A stretch of 64,000 bases of DNA. Origin: an uncultured Elusimicrobiales bacterium (GTDB taxonomy: Bacteria; Elusimicrobiota; Elusimicrobia; Elusimicrobiales; Elusimicrobiaceae). The stretch is from positions 62,001 to 126,000 of the forward strand of contig CALUXE010000003.1 in the NCBI GenBank assembly GCA_944324675.1, read 5' to 3'. Of this stretch, positions 42,116 to 50,743 are shown piece after piece (position 1 is the first letter of the stretch; every line of letters begins with the position of its first letter). A program made the translations under genes and the position numbers. The notes below the pieces were generated by a model that saw nothing but the letters and a program-made list of their open reading frames with translations, had not been told where the DNA came from and did not search any database.

Positions 42116-42691
42116 ATGGGCGAAGTATATTTAATAGCCGGTTTAGGCAATCCCGGCCGTCAGTATGAGAGCACCCGCCATAATGCCGGTTTTATGGTTT
42201 TGGATGTGTTTGCCGGGCGGTTTAATTGCTCGTGGGAGAAATGGCAAAACGACAAGGGCTTGCTGGCCAAAGCGGAGATGGAAGGCAATACTGTTTATTT
42301 GCTCAAACCGATGACTTATATGAATTTATCCGGACATGCGGTAAGGGGGGTAAGTTCTTTTTACAAAATAAAGCCCAAGAATATTTTGATAATTTTTGAC
42401 GATATGAGCCTGCCCTTAGGCTCCGTTCGTTTGAGAGCGAAAGGCAGCGCCGGCGGGCAGAACGGCATGCGCCACATCATAGAGCAGCTGGGAACGCAAG
42501 ATATAGCGCGCCTTAGAATAGGCATAGGCCCTAGGCCGGAATATTTTGAAGGGAAGGATTTTGTTCTTTCCAAATTCAGTGAGGATCAAAAGCCCCTTTT
42601 AAAGGAAGCTTTGCTTAAAGCGGATTGCGCCGTCTATGATTTTATAGTCGGCGGAATTGACGCCGCTATGACGAAAGCCAACGCCAAATAA
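42116..42691 (+). CDS. pth: Peptidyl-tRNA hydrolase
   Basis: Frees tRNA from dropped-off peptidyl-tRNA, 191 residues. IAGLGNPGRQYESTRHNAGFMVLD holds the catalytic histidine and an Asn of the active site; KPMTYMNLSGHAV and IIFDDMSLPLGSVRLRAKGSAGGQNGM complete it. It follows rplY past two hairpins; no clear ribosome site is visible because the T-rich terminator tail runs up to the start. Confidence 0.95.
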   Translation: MGEVYLIAGLGNPGRQYESTRHNAGFMVLDVFAGRFNCSWEKWQNDKGLLAKAEMEGNTVYLLKPMTYMNLSGHAVRGVSSFYKIKPKNILIIFDDMSLPLGSVRLRAKGSAGGQNGMRHIIEQLGTQDIARLRIGIGPRPEYFEGKDFVLSKFSEDQKPLLKEALLKADCAVYDFIVGGIDAAMTKANAK

Positions 42692-42715
42692 AAAAGATTT
42701 GCCGTGATAGATAAT

Positions 42716-42743
42716 AAGCCCCTTAATCAGAGAGGGGCTTTTT
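42716..42743 (+). terminator. Intrinsic terminator after pth
   Basis: AAGCCCCT/AGGGGCTT with a nine-base loop, followed by TTT, lies 24 bases past the stop. Confidence 0.82.
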
Positions 42744-42780
42744 GTATGTTGTGAAAACCCCGGCTACGCCGGAGTTTTTA
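42742..42780. repeat. Repeated terminator-flank motif, copy A
   Basis: TTGTATGTTGTGAAAACCCC (42742-42761) recurs with two changes at 57600-57619. Here it runs into the stem CCGGC-TAC-GCCGG and then T5, so it also resembles a second terminator for pth. The remaining 110 bases to 42894 show no gene. Confidence 0.5.
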
Positions 42781-42894
42781 TTTTGCGAATATAATATGCC
42801 GCCTGCGGGCGGAAGAGCAATAAAGCCTCTTTTTTGCTTTGGGAGAGATATTTTTTTACGGCGGCTACAACCAAGCGAACTGATATTTTAAAAT

Positions 42895-42927
42895 AAAAAA
42901 ACCTCCTGCCTGAACAGGAGGTTTTTT
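42895..42927. terminator. Bidirectional terminator at the 3' end of the DegT aminotransferase gene
   Basis: ACCTCCTG/CAGGAGGT with a six-base loop, flanked by A6 on the left and T6 on the right, lies 13 bases past the minus-strand stop and works in either direction. Confidence 0.9.
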
Positions 42928-42939
42928 GTAAAAGAATTA

Positions 42940-44067
42940 TTATTTGTTATAAAACTCTTTTATTTTCCCGCATACAATATCTATTTGTTCTTCCGTAATT
43001 TCGGGGAACATCGGGATAGACAGAACTTCCCGCGCGGCCGCTTCGGTGTTTGGGTAATCCTGCGCTTTGCAGTTCAAGTGGGCGTAACAGGGTTGTTTAT
43101 AAAGCGGTACGGGGTAGTAAACGGCGTTGCCGATATTGTTCTCTTTCAAGAAAGAGCTAAGAGCGTCGCGGTCTTTTACTCTAATTGTAAAGACATAATA
43201 GCTTTGGCTCCAGCCTTCGGGCGCTTGGGGAGGGAGGACCACTTCTTTTACGCCGCTTAGTTTCTTTCGGTAAAGCTCGGCCGCTTTTGCGCGGTTTTCA
43301 GTCCATTGGGCAAGGTGTTTAAGTTTTACGCCCAATATCGCGGCTTGGATTTCGTCCATTCTTAGAGTGGAGCCTTCTCTATCGTATTCATAGGCTTTGC
43401 CCAAAGAGCGGCCGCTGTGCCTTATGCTGGCGCAGGCATCGGCTATTTCCTTGTTATTTGTGATTACCGCGCCGGCGTCGCCGCATGCGCCTAGGTTCTT
43501 GCTTGGATAAAAACTAAACGCGCCGGCGTCGCCCCAAGTACCGGTATATTTCCCCGCGCATAAGGCCAAATGGCTTTGGGCGCAGTCTTCTATAACTTTA
43601 AGATTATGCTTTTTGGCGAGGGCCATAATTTCCGGCATATTGGCGGGGTATCCGTAGAGGTGGACGGGAACGATAGCTTTAGTCTTAGAGTTTATTTTGC
43701 GCTCAATGTCTTTAGGGTCAAGATTATAGGTTAAAGGGTCAATATCGGCGAAAACGAAATCCGCCCCCGCAAGGGTTATGGAAGTAGTGGTAGCCACGAA
43801 GGTAAAGGGCGTGGTGATAACCTCGTCGCCTTTGCCTATACCCGCGGCCATAAGCGCTATTTGTATCGCGCTTGCCCCTGAGGAACAGCTGATACAGTGT
43901 TTCGCGTTTAAGGCTTTGGCGAAATCAGCTTCAAACTGCTGAGTCTTGGGGCCTAAGAGCCACTTCATGGAGTTTAAAGCCTCCAAGGCTTCTTTGTTTA
44001 TTTCTTCCTTTAAACTCTCGTGCTGCTTTTGCAAATTAAATAAGGGTACGGCGGTATTGTTTGTCAT
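42940..44067 (-). CDS. DegT/DnrJ/EryC1/StrS-family sugar aminotransferase
   Basis: PLP-dependent aminotransferase of 375 residues, usually acting on NDP-keto-sugars for surface polysaccharides. CISCSSGASAIQIALMAAG binds the PLP phosphate, VIEDCAQSHLA carries the ring aspartate, and the Schiff-base lysine is Lys190 in FSFYPSKNLGACGDAG. The substrate is unknown. No other sugar-biosynthesis gene adjoins it; mgtC and a transporter gene follow upstream with gaps of two and one bases, so the three probably share a transcript led by the transporter. Confidence 0.92.
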   Translation of the reverse strand: MTNNTAVPLFNLQKQHESLKEEINKEALEALNSMKWLLGPKTQQFEADFAKALNAKHCISCSSGASAIQIALMAAGIGKGDEVITTPFTFVATTTSITLAGADFVFADIDPLTYNLDPKDIERKINSKTKAIVPVHLYGYPANMPEIMALAKKHNLKVIEDCAQSHLALCAGKYTGTWGDAGAFSFYPSKNLGACGDAGAVITNNKEIADACASIRHSGRSLGKAYEYDREGSTLRMDEIQAAILGVKLKHLAQWTENRAKAAELYRKKLSGVKEVVLPPQAPEGWSQSYYVFTIRVKDRDALSSFLKENNIGNAVYYPVPLYKQPCYAHLNCKAQDYPNTEAAAREVLSIPMFPEITEEQIDIVCGKIKEFYNK

Positions 44068-44069
44068 AA

Positions 44070-44711
44070 TTATTTATCCAGTGATTTTATCTCTTTCATC
44101 AATATGAGGTCTTGAAAGCTTTCCGAGAAAGCTTTTTTGGACATGTTTATTATCATTTTGACGACAAACAGTCCGTCTTCTTTAAACAAATCCTCTTTAA
44201 TAATCTCGCCTTGATGTTTTTGGAGGGTTTCTCTTATCTTTGGCAGGATATCGGCGGAAGGCTCGCATTTTATCGTCAGGGAATCGTAGAGGCGTATATG
44301 GTCAAAACTGTTCATAAGCTTGCGTATAAACAGCTGGAGAATCAAAACGAAGATTGTCGCCGTTCCGGCGATAACGAACTCTCCGTAGCCGCAGGCCATG
44401 CCCACAGCGGCGACCAGCCATATCCCCGCCGCCGTAGTCAAGCCGGAAATTTTATTCCCGTCCCTTAATATGGAGCCCGCGCCCAAAAAGCCGACCCCCG
44501 CCACTATTTGGGCGGCTATCCTTGCGGGATCAGCCCCGTAATGGAAAGCGGCCGTAAGCGACAACAGCGTAAACACCGCCGATCCGGCGCAGATTAAGGT
44601 GTTGGTTGCAAAGCCTGCGGGCTTGTCGTGGTATTGCCTTTCAAGGCCTATTATTCCGCCTAAAATCAAGGCGGATAAAATCCTTATAATTATTTCTTCC
44701 GTTATTATCAT
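44070..44711 (-). CDS. mgtC: MgtC-family membrane protein
   Basis: Inner-membrane protein of 213 residues. The N-terminal half has about four hydrophobic helices with IIGLERQYHDKPAGFATNTLIC, VAGVGFLGAGSILRDG and GLTTAAGIWLVAAVGMACG, the family core; the C-terminal third is soluble and ACT-like. MgtC proteins relate to magnesium limitation and, in pathogens, to control of the F-type ATP synthase. A direct link to the ATP synthase here is speculation. Confidence 0.92.
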   Translation of the reverse strand: MIITEEIIIRILSALILGGIIGLERQYHDKPAGFATNTLICAGSAVFTLLSLTAAFHYGADPARIAAQIVAGVGFLGAGSILRDGNKISGLTTAAGIWLVAAVGMACGYGEFVIAGTATIFVLILQLFIRKLMNSFDHIRLYDSLTIKCEPSADILPKIRETLQKHQGEIIKEDLFKEDGLFVVKMIINMSKKAFSESFQDLILMKEIKSLDK

Positions 44712-44712
44712 A

Positions 44713-45762
44713 TCAGTACTTAGACGCTACGGGCACAAGGTTCAATATCACAAAGTAAACCAACATTGCCGCTATGCCTACCGGTAAAGCGTCTTTCGCC
44801 CACTCCTTGCTTTTAATTTTAAATTTTGACGCGCAGATAATATTGGGAATATTGCCCGGTATCAAAAAACCGCCCGATATTATCAGGGCCATAAGCAAAA
44901 ATTCTATTTGTTTGTTCGTCATGCTTGGCACTATTTCCGCCGCGGCTAAGGTGGCGTTGTCCAATATCGCTGAAATAGAGTTAGCCCAGTATAGCGCCCA
45001 TTCCGGCAGTTTTAATATGCTGATTTCCGCCAAGGGCGTCAAACCTTGCCCGAAAAACACCAAAGCCATTACGAAGAGAAACACTTTTGCCGCTCTTACC
45101 AGAATGTCTTTTTTGCTTTCGTGATCTACGCTTTGTTTGGTGAGGTTCTGGGGATCTTTTGTCCTGGCGGCCAACAACGAAAAAAGCAGTACGCCCGGCA
45201 ATATAAATTCCCACAGCAAATTAAACAGATAGAAAAACCCCGCGTTATGCGGCGGCTCTGAAAGTTTGCTGGTTACTATGGTGGAAAGAGGTTCTCCCAA
45301 AGGCGTCAATACCGCCCCCATGCCTATCGCGAAACAGCCCATAACTATTACGTGCACTGTATCCCTTTTGGACAGGCGCAAAGTGGCGGCTATCTCGCAT
45401 AATATCAAGGCGGCTATTATCGCCGTAATTACGCTGGATAAAAGCGACAGGACGAAAACAAATAAAAATATAGTCGGCTTAAGGCCTATTTTGGCTTCCA
45501 CCACTTCTATAAATTTTGTTATCGCTTTTCTAAATTGTCGGAACAGCAATCCCGTAATGAGGACCGCCAAAGATATTGCTATCGGCTCTTTAAGAGCATG
45601 GGATACAAGTTCCCAGCTCCACAATCCCGTAATGCTTACGGCCAAAATGCCGAGTACGAACAAAAACGCTTCAAGTTCCTTTTCCACCGCATGGACGGTA
45701 AAAGGCAGAAAAAGCGCCAAACATATTATTACGCTTAATAATACTATTACGGTTATCGTCAT
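44713..45762 (-). CDS. DUF1646-family predicted cation transporter
   Basis: Integral membrane protein of 349 residues with about ten hydrophobic helices. The pattern resembles the ion-transporter (ArsB/NhaD-like) superfamily: GMGAVLTPLGEPLSTIV in the first half and ISGGFLIPGNIPNIICASK in the second are the expected re-entrant loops of an inverted repeat. I recognise DUF1646 by this architecture; substrate is unknown, perhaps Na+/H+ or another cation. It leads the run with mgtC and the DegT gene. Confidence 0.75.
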   Translation of the reverse strand: MTITVIVLLSVIICLALFLPFTVHAVEKELEAFLFVLGILAVSITGLWSWELVSHALKEPIAISLAVLITGLLFRQFRKAITKFIEVVEAKIGLKPTIFLFVFVLSLLSSVITAIIAALILCEIAATLRLSKRDTVHVIVMGCFAIGMGAVLTPLGEPLSTIVTSKLSEPPHNAGFFYLFNLLWEFILPGVLLFSLLAARTKDPQNLTKQSVDHESKKDILVRAAKVFLFVMALVFFGQGLTPLAEISILKLPEWALYWANSISAILDNATLAAAEIVPSMTNKQIEFLLMALIISGGFLIPGNIPNIICASKFKIKSKEWAKDALPVGIAAMLVYFVILNLVPVASKY

Positions 45763-45795
45763 AAGATTATTATATCAAAATAGGTGCTGTACGAT

Positions 45796-45824
45796 AAAAA
45801 AGCCCGCCTGACAAGGCGGGCTTT
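45796..45824 (-). terminator. Intrinsic terminator of the outer-membrane protein gene
   Basis: AAAGCCCGCCT/AGGCGGGCTTT with a four-base loop, followed on the minus strand by further T, lies 16 bases past the stop. Confidence 0.88.
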
Positions 45825-45840
45825 ATTTGGGTTCGCGAAA

Positions 45841-46494
45841 CTAAAGTTTTACGCCGATTTTCAGCATTAAAGAAATATCGGAAAGATAATTTGTATCGGT
45901 GAATTTGTCATCGTCCATCCACCAGTGGTTGTATCTGGCTTCCAAACCCCAGAAGAAGATGTCGTTTAAATCGCTTTCAACGCCCAATCCTACATATAAA
46001 GCGGGTTTGGTGGCGGATTGTTCTTCTTCTCCAAAAACATCGGATTCCATTTTACCTTTATATTTTGCGAAGCCGGCGCCCACGGGTATGTAAAGCCTGG
46101 TTTTGGCGTCGGGCGCGAAGTTGAATTTGCCGACCAAAAACAAGGAGTACTTATCGGCGGAAGTTTTTACCGTTTCGGAAACGGCCCCTACGGAAAAGGT
46201 GTATTCCACTTTTTGATAATTTGCTGCGTTAAATTCCAACCCCAAACCGATGTTTTTGGTCAGGTAGTGCATTATTTGCAGACCGTAGGTCGGGCCGACA
46301 TCGCCATAATCAAAATTTTCATCGTCAAAGTAAAGCCCGTAATCCGAGGGGGAAAACCCGTATTCGCTGGTGGGGACGGCGAATCCGCCCAAAACCGAAA
46401 TGTGAGTCATACCCTTATCAATACCTTGGTCAATACCCGCGAAAGCCGGGGAAAGAAAGACGCAAAACATCGCTGCAATGAGTAGTTTTTTCAT
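45841..46494 (-). CDS. Outer-membrane beta-barrel protein
   Basis: A 217-residue protein with a Sec signal peptide (MKKLLIAAMFCVFLSPAFA, cleavage after Ala19) and a mature part of alternating hydrophobic/polar strands ending in LMLKIGVKL. The general look is of an OmpW/OprF-N-like eight-stranded barrel. The final residue is Leu rather than the usual Phe. GGAGAAG precedes the ATG. Function (pore, adhesion or structural) is unknown. It is a single-gene unit. Confidence 0.82.
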   Translation of the reverse strand: MKKLLIAAMFCVFLSPAFAGIDQGIDKGMTHISVLGGFAVPTSEYGFSPSDYGLYFDDENFDYGDVGPTYGLQIMHYLTKNIGLGLEFNAANYQKVEYTFSVGAVSETVKTSADKYSLFLVGKFNFAPDAKTRLYIPVGAGFAKYKGKMESDVFGEEEQSATKPALYVGLGVESDLNDIFFWGLEARYNHWWMDDDKFTDTNYLSDISLMLKIGVKL

Positions 46495-46543
46495 TTATCT
46501 TCTCCTTAAAGATAGATGTGATTTTTATATTTTATCAAAATAC

Positions 46544-46585
46544 AGGCCGCGCGCGTATTGTTCGGCGCGGGCAAGAGTGCGGCCT
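46544..46585 (-). terminator. Possible terminator hairpin after kdsC
   Basis: AGGCCGC and GCGGCCT enclose a GC-rich 28-base interior that can pair further. On the minus strand it is followed by GTATTTTGAT, only moderately T-rich, five bases past the kdsC stop. Confidence 0.5.
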
Positions 46586-46589
46586 AGGA

Positions 46590-47213
46590 TTAAAAGACGC
46601 CTTGGTAAGAAGGGTCCCAAGTTTTATAATCTATAACAGTAGTTTGCTTTTTCTTGCTTTTGCCGATAGTGCCTTGCTGCGCGCTGAGCATTGTCTGCGG
46701 CCAAAAACCTTGCGCTTTAAGCACTTGTTCGGCAATTTCCCTAAAGGCGCCCTTGCCTCCGGGAGTTTGGGTTACATAGAGGCATAATTCCTTAACCTCT
46801 TTTCTGCTGTTGGATACCGCGCAGGGCAGGCCGACTTCTTTTAAGGCGGGTATATCTATAAAATCGTCGCCTATAAAAACTATTTCTTCCGCTTTAAGGC
46901 CGGCGCGTTTCATAAAATCCCGCAAAGGCGGCAGTTTTGATAGGAAATTATAATACAGAAAATCCATCCCCAAAGAGGCCGCCCTCCGCTCCGTAGCGGG
47001 CGCGTTGCCTCCGGTAATGATGCCGGTTATGATTCCGCAATCCCTGAGCATATGGAAAGCTATGCCGTCGTAGGCGCTGAATTTCTTTATTTCCACCGTT
47101 TTCCCTTCCGGCGTTACGAAGAAATTCATCGTGGAATCCGTCAATACGCCGTCAACATCTGTAAGAACAGCTTTTATTTTTTTAAATTTATCGGAAAGTT
47201 CTTTTTCTGTCAT
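46590..47213 (-). CDS. kdsC: KdsC-like HAD phosphatase (Kdo-8-phosphate phosphatase)
   Basis: Cap-less HAD phosphatase releasing Kdo from Kdo 8-phosphate for lipid A-core synthesis. The nucleophile pair Asp19/Asp21 is in LTDVDGVLTD, followed by SAYDGIAFHMLRDCGI, IITGGNAPATERRA, KLPPLRDFM (catalytic Lys) and IGDDFIDIPALKEVG. The 207 residues exceed the usual length because of an approximately 35-residue C-terminal tail ending DPSYQGVF. The domain also occurs fused to CMP-sugar synthetases, so a nonulosonate phosphatase is an alternative. Confidence 0.85.
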   Translation of the reverse strand: MTEKELSDKFKKIKAVLTDVDGVLTDSTMNFFVTPEGKTVEIKKFSAYDGIAFHMLRDCGIITGIITGGNAPATERRAASLGMDFLYYNFLSKLPPLRDFMKRAGLKAEEIVFIGDDFIDIPALKEVGLPCAVSNSRKEVKELCLYVTQTPGGKGAFREIAEQVLKAQGFWPQTMLSAQQGTIGKSKKKQTTVIDYKTWDPSYQGVF

Positions 47214-47254
47214 AGTTATATCTTATTAAATTTAGGCGCAAAGGTAAAAAATTA

Positions 47255-47260
47255 TATAAT
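47255..47260 (+). promoter_or_regulatory. -10 box giving a probable leaderless mRNA for the CsgG-like gene
   Basis: A perfect TATAAT ends six bases before the ATG at 47267 and no Shine-Dalgarno lies in between, so transcription should begin at or next to the A of the start codon. The -35 region is poor. Confidence 0.45.
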
Positions 47261-47266
47261 GGTATT

Positions 47267-47962
47267 ATGAGAAAGATACTTATATTAGCCGTCTGTTTTT
47301 TAGCCGCAGCCTGCGCGCCGAAAACTTATATAAGCAAGACTTATGATTTTAATAATTTAACTAGGATAGGCGTCTTGGCTTTCGCCTCCCCCGAAGATGC
47401 TTTTAGCGGTGCCGAAAACCTTTTTACCAAAAGCCTTATAAAATACGGATATACCGTAGTGGAAAGGGCGCAGATAGAGGAAGTGTTGAAAGAGCAGAAC
47501 TTATCAACCACTTCCTATCTTTCGCCGGCGGTAACGCGACAATTGGGCAAGGTGCTCGGCGTAGATGTCCTTTTGACGGGGGAAATAACTTCCTATATGC
47601 CGGAGCAGAAACAGTTGGTTTACAATGTCAGCAAAAGAACCTCCAGCGAGCCTGTATTTTCCAAAGAGGTTGTAAAAAACGCAGATGGCAATGTCCAAAT
47701 AAAAAGCACTTATGCCGGCCAGCAGCATACAAGCAGCAGGGATATATACCCCGTAGAATACACCATTTACGCCCAAGTGGGGGTGGTAGCTAAAATGATA
47801 GATGTGGATACGGCGGAAATCATTTGGGTCGGCGATGACACAAAGGAAGGGGTAAGCGGCCTGGACGCCCTTTCTTCCAGCGCGAACGCTCTGATAAAGA
47901 GTTTTGACAAAAAGGTCCGCCAAGCAAAGCTGGAGTATCAGAAAAAACAGGAAAAGCTATGA
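47267..47962 (+). CDS. CsgG-like outer-membrane lipoprotein
   Basis: A 231-residue lipoprotein: signal MRKILILAVCFLAAAC with lipobox AAAC. The body has IGVLAFASPEDA, FTKSLIKYGYTVVERAQIEEVLKEQ, GKVLGVDVLLTGEIT and MIDVDTAEIIWVG, the order of the CsgG/curli-assembly domain family, including the helix and VDV-LLTG strand. True CsgG forms a secretion pore; many distant relatives do not, and no curli subunit genes are visible here. The last four bases overlap the next gene. It is the first gene of a four-gene run to the TPR protein. Confidence 0.75.
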   Translation: MRKILILAVCFLAAACAPKTYISKTYDFNNLTRIGVLAFASPEDAFSGAENLFTKSLIKYGYTVVERAQIEEVLKEQNLSTTSYLSPAVTRQLGKVLGVDVLLTGEITSYMPEQKQLVYNVSKRTSSEPVFSKEVVKNADGNVQIKSTYAGQQHTSSRDIYPVEYTIYAQVGVVAKMIDVDTAEIIWVGDDTKEGVSGLDALSSSANALIKSFDKKVRQAKLEYQKKQEKL

Positions 47963-48210
47963 AGATAGGCGGGGACGATGGATTTGAATTTCACGGCGGG
48001 AGCCCCGCTTTTTGGCTGATACTGTGCGCCATATTGATACCTTTGGTTTTATTTTTCGTAAGACAGATGATATATGTACCCGTTGACACGGGGGTGGTAA
48101 AGGATTTCGTATTGGACGAAAGCAAAGAAAAGGCCAGCCCGATAAAGAAATACTTCCCCAAACCCTATTCCGTAAACGATTTAGCGAGAGGAGATTATGA
48201 TAGACATTAA
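47959..48210 (+). CDS. Small single-pass membrane protein of unknown function
   Basis: An 83-residue protein with one strongly hydrophobic segment at about residues 17-36 (FWLILCAILIPLVLFFV) and charged, Pro/Lys-rich C-terminal 40 residues. No family is recognised. It overlaps the CsgG-like gene by four bases and serS by 14, and its last codons contain the AGGAG ribosome site for serS, so it is clearly translated as part of the operon or at least constrained by it. Confidence 0.7.
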   Translation: MKIGGDDGFEFHGGSPAFWLILCAILIPLVLFFVRQMIYVPVDTGVVKDFVLDESKEKASPIKKYFPKPYSVNDLARGDYDRH

Positions 48211-49489
48211 AATTTTAAACGCCGATGCCGAGGGAACAAAGAAGAAACTTTCCTCCAGAAATCCCAATTTGACCAAGTTGGCGGAAAAAGTACTTGAAGA
48301 GGAAAGGGAATATAAGGCCGCCCTTCAGGAAGTGGAAAATTTAAGAGCTAAAAGAAACGATATTTCCAAAAAAATAGGCTTAGTGCGCGCCAAAGAAGGG
48401 CCGGACGCGGCAAAAGCCGTAATGGAAGAAGCCAACAAACTTAAAGAGAGTATGCAGGGCAAAGAGAGCGAAGTCGCCGCTCTTAAAGAGAAAATCCGTC
48501 AAACGCTTTTGACTATTCCCAATCTGCCTGCGGACGATGTCCCCGTCGGGCCGGACGAAACGGCCAATGTCGTGGTGAAGGAAAACACTTTGCCTATCCC
48601 TCAGTTTGATTTTAAAGTTAAGGACCACCACGAAATCGGCGAGAGTTTGGGCATATTGGATTTCGCGACGGCGGCTAAACTTTCCGGCAGCAGGTTTGTC
48701 TTGTTAAAAGGCGACGGCGCCCGCTTGGAAAGGAGTTTGATATCCTTTATGATAGATCTGCATGTCAAAAACGGCTATACGGAATTTATGCCCCCAGCCA
48801 TAGTAAATGCGGAAGTCCTCTACGGCACCGGCCAGCTGCCCAAATTTAAGGAAGATATGTACCATGTAGACGGGGAAGGCGATCAGTATTTGATTTCCAC
48901 CGCGGAAATACCTCTTACCAATATGCATAGGGGCGAAACTTTGCAGGACAGCGATTTGCCCAAAGCCTTTACCGCATATACTCCTTGTTTTAGGAAGGAA
49001 GCGGGCTCTTACGGCAAGGATACCAGAGGCCTTATCAGACAGCATCAATTTAACAAGGTTGAAATGGTGTGGCTGGCTAAACCCGAGGAATCTATGGATA
49101 TACTTGAGAAGATGACGCAGGAAGCGGAACTCGTTTTAAAGACTTTGGGTCTTCCTTACAGAAGAGTTTTACTTTCCACGGGCGATATGGGATTTTCTTC
49201 AGCCAAGACTTTTGACTTGGAAGTATGGTTCCCCAGCCAAAATACCTTTAGGGAGATATCGTCCTGTTCCAACTGCACCGACTTTCAGGCCAGGCGTATG
49301 AATTTAAGATTCAAACGCGGCGGGGAAAAGGGTACGGAGTATGTCCATACCTTAAACGGCAGCGGCGTCGCTGTAGGGCGGACTTTCGCCGCCATTTTGG
49401 AAAACTATCAGCAGGCCGACGGCAGCGTTATAATACCGGAAGCCCTGCGCCCTTATTTCGGCAAAGACAGGATTGTCCGCAATGATTAA
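48197..49489 (+). CDS. serS: Seryl-tRNA synthetase
   Basis: Class II aminoacyl-tRNA synthetase, 430 residues. The N-terminal long antiparallel coiled coil (about 25-110) binds the tRNA-Ser variable arm. Motif 2 is CFRKEAGSYGKDTRGLIRQH followed by QFNKVEMV, and motif 3 includes the serine-binding EISSCSNCTDFQARR and GSGVAVGRTFAAILENYQ. The start is defined by GAGAGGAGATT. The end overlaps the next gene by eight bases. Confidence 0.97.
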   Translation: MIDIKILNADAEGTKKKLSSRNPNLTKLAEKVLEEEREYKAALQEVENLRAKRNDISKKIGLVRAKEGPDAAKAVMEEANKLKESMQGKESEVAALKEKIRQTLLTIPNLPADDVPVGPDETANVVVKENTLPIPQFDFKVKDHHEIGESLGILDFATAAKLSGSRFVLLKGDGARLERSLISFMIDLHVKNGYTEFMPPAIVNAEVLYGTGQLPKFKEDMYHVDGEGDQYLISTAEIPLTNMHRGETLQDSDLPKAFTAYTPCFRKEAGSYGKDTRGLIRQHQFNKVEMVWLAKPEESMDILEKMTQEAELVLKTLGLPYRRVLLSTGDMGFSSAKTFDLEVWFPSQNTFREISSCSNCTDFQARRMNLRFKRGGEKGTEYVHTLNGSGVAVGRTFAAILENYQQADGSVIIPEALRPYFGKDRIVRND

Positions 49490-50651
49490 GCGGCTGATTT
49501 TAACCGCGGGATTGTTGTTCGGTTTCAGTTTAGGGTGGGCGAACTCTCTCACGCCTGAGGTATTATCCTTGGCGGATGCGGGAGTACAGGCGGTATACTC
49601 CTTGGATTTTGATACCGCTCGTAAGAACATAGAAACTCTTCTAAAGCGCTATCCCAATTATCCTTTAGCCTTGTTCGGCAGAACGATGATAGAGTGGTCC
49701 CGCTTCGAATACGAGTTTGAAAAGAGCAATCCCGCACAGGCGGAAATCTTTGAAGAGAGCATTTCAAGTTCGATAGAAGGCATAAAACAATGGCTTAAAG
49801 ACAACGGCGACGAAGCCCAGGCTTATATGGCGTTGGGCGGAGTTTATGGCGTCAAGGCGCGATTTGAACTTGCCAATAAAAGTTATATAAAAGCGTATTT
49901 CTCCGGCAGGAAAGGGCTTAAATATATGAATAAAGCCACCAAACTTGACCCGGAAATGTACGACGCCTATTTGGGCGAAGCGATATATCAATATTATGCC
50001 GGAACCTTGCCCGCCGTGGTAAAAGTATTGGCTAAATTGGTTGTCAGCGGGGACGCCCAAAAAGGTATAGATTATCTTAATATGATAAAAGACAAAGGCC
50101 GCTTCAGCGCCGATACGGCCAAATTGTTGTTGGTGGAAATATCGATAGAAAGCGATAAATATTACAATCCTCCTTTGGCCGATAAGTATATACAAGAAAT
50201 ATTGGAAAAATATCCAAATAATCCTCTTTATAACTTTGTTGCGATAATAGCTTCTTACGAGAACAAGGATTATGATAATGTCTATAAACAAGGGGTTGAT
50301 TTTTTGGGTAATATTGGTATAAAGCCTTTCTATAAAGACATATATATAGCGCGTTCTTATACGGCAATGGGCACGGCTTTGATGGCAAAAGGGGAATACG
50401 AAGAAGCGGCGAAAGTTTTTGAGCAAAGCAGGCAGGCGACAAAACATCAGGAGATGAGCCGCTGGCAGCTGTATAATGAACTTCGCTTGGCTCAATGCTA
50501 TGACGCGCAAGGCCGCAGAGATTTATCCGCGCCGCTTTATAAGTCTATCATAGCGCGCAAGCAGAACTGGGATATAGACGATATAGCTCAAGTCTTTCTA
50601 AAAGAACCTTTTAAGCCGGGAGCGGAACTTGGCAGAATGTCCCCGCCGTAA
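49482..50651 (+). CDS. Exported TPR-repeat protein
   Basis: A 389-residue protein with a Sec signal peptide (MIKRLILTAGLLFGFSLGWA) and helical repeats of TPR character: LDFDTARKNIETLLKRYPNYP, AYMALGGVYGVKARFELANK, and a clear C-terminal unit MGTALMAKGEYEEAAKVFEQS. Such proteins scaffold complexes in the periplasm or at the outer membrane. The ATG at 49482 is inside the serS end; an upstream TTG is a less likely start. Function is unknown. It ends the run begun by the CsgG-like gene. Confidence 0.8.
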   Translation: MIKRLILTAGLLFGFSLGWANSLTPEVLSLADAGVQAVYSLDFDTARKNIETLLKRYPNYPLALFGRTMIEWSRFEYEFEKSNPAQAEIFEESISSSIEGIKQWLKDNGDEAQAYMALGGVYGVKARFELANKSYIKAYFSGRKGLKYMNKATKLDPEMYDAYLGEAIYQYYAGTLPAVVKVLAKLVVSGDAQKGIDYLNMIKDKGRFSADTAKLLLVEISIESDKYYNPPLADKYIQEILEKYPNNPLYNFVAIIASYENKDYDNVYKQGVDFLGNIGIKPFYKDIYIARSYTAMGTALMAKGEYEEAAKVFEQSRQATKHQEMSRWQLYNELRLAQCYDAQGRRDLSAPLYKSIIARKQNWDIDDIAQVFLKEPFKPGAELGRMSPP

Positions 50652-50694
50652 AGAGGGGCTTGTTTTTCTTTTAAAATACGGCATACTATATAAG

Positions 50695-50715
50695 GCCGGC
50701 TAAAAGCCGGCTTTT
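50695..50715 (+). terminator. Intrinsic terminator after the TPR gene
   Basis: GCCGGCT/AGCCGGC with a three-base loop, followed by TTTT, lies 43 bases past the stop. Confidence 0.75.
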
Positions 50716-50743
50716 AGTAGGCCTGTATAAAAGGAGGGGTTAA

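Noticed and set aside
47267-47962. Curli secretion operon
   Set aside because: Only a CsgG-like lipoprotein is present; no CsgA, CsgB, CsgE or CsgF-like genes are nearby.
49764-50510. A 248-codon frame on the minus strand inside the TPR gene
   Set aside because: The opposite strand encodes a coherent signal-peptide-plus-TPR protein; the reverse frame has no motif.
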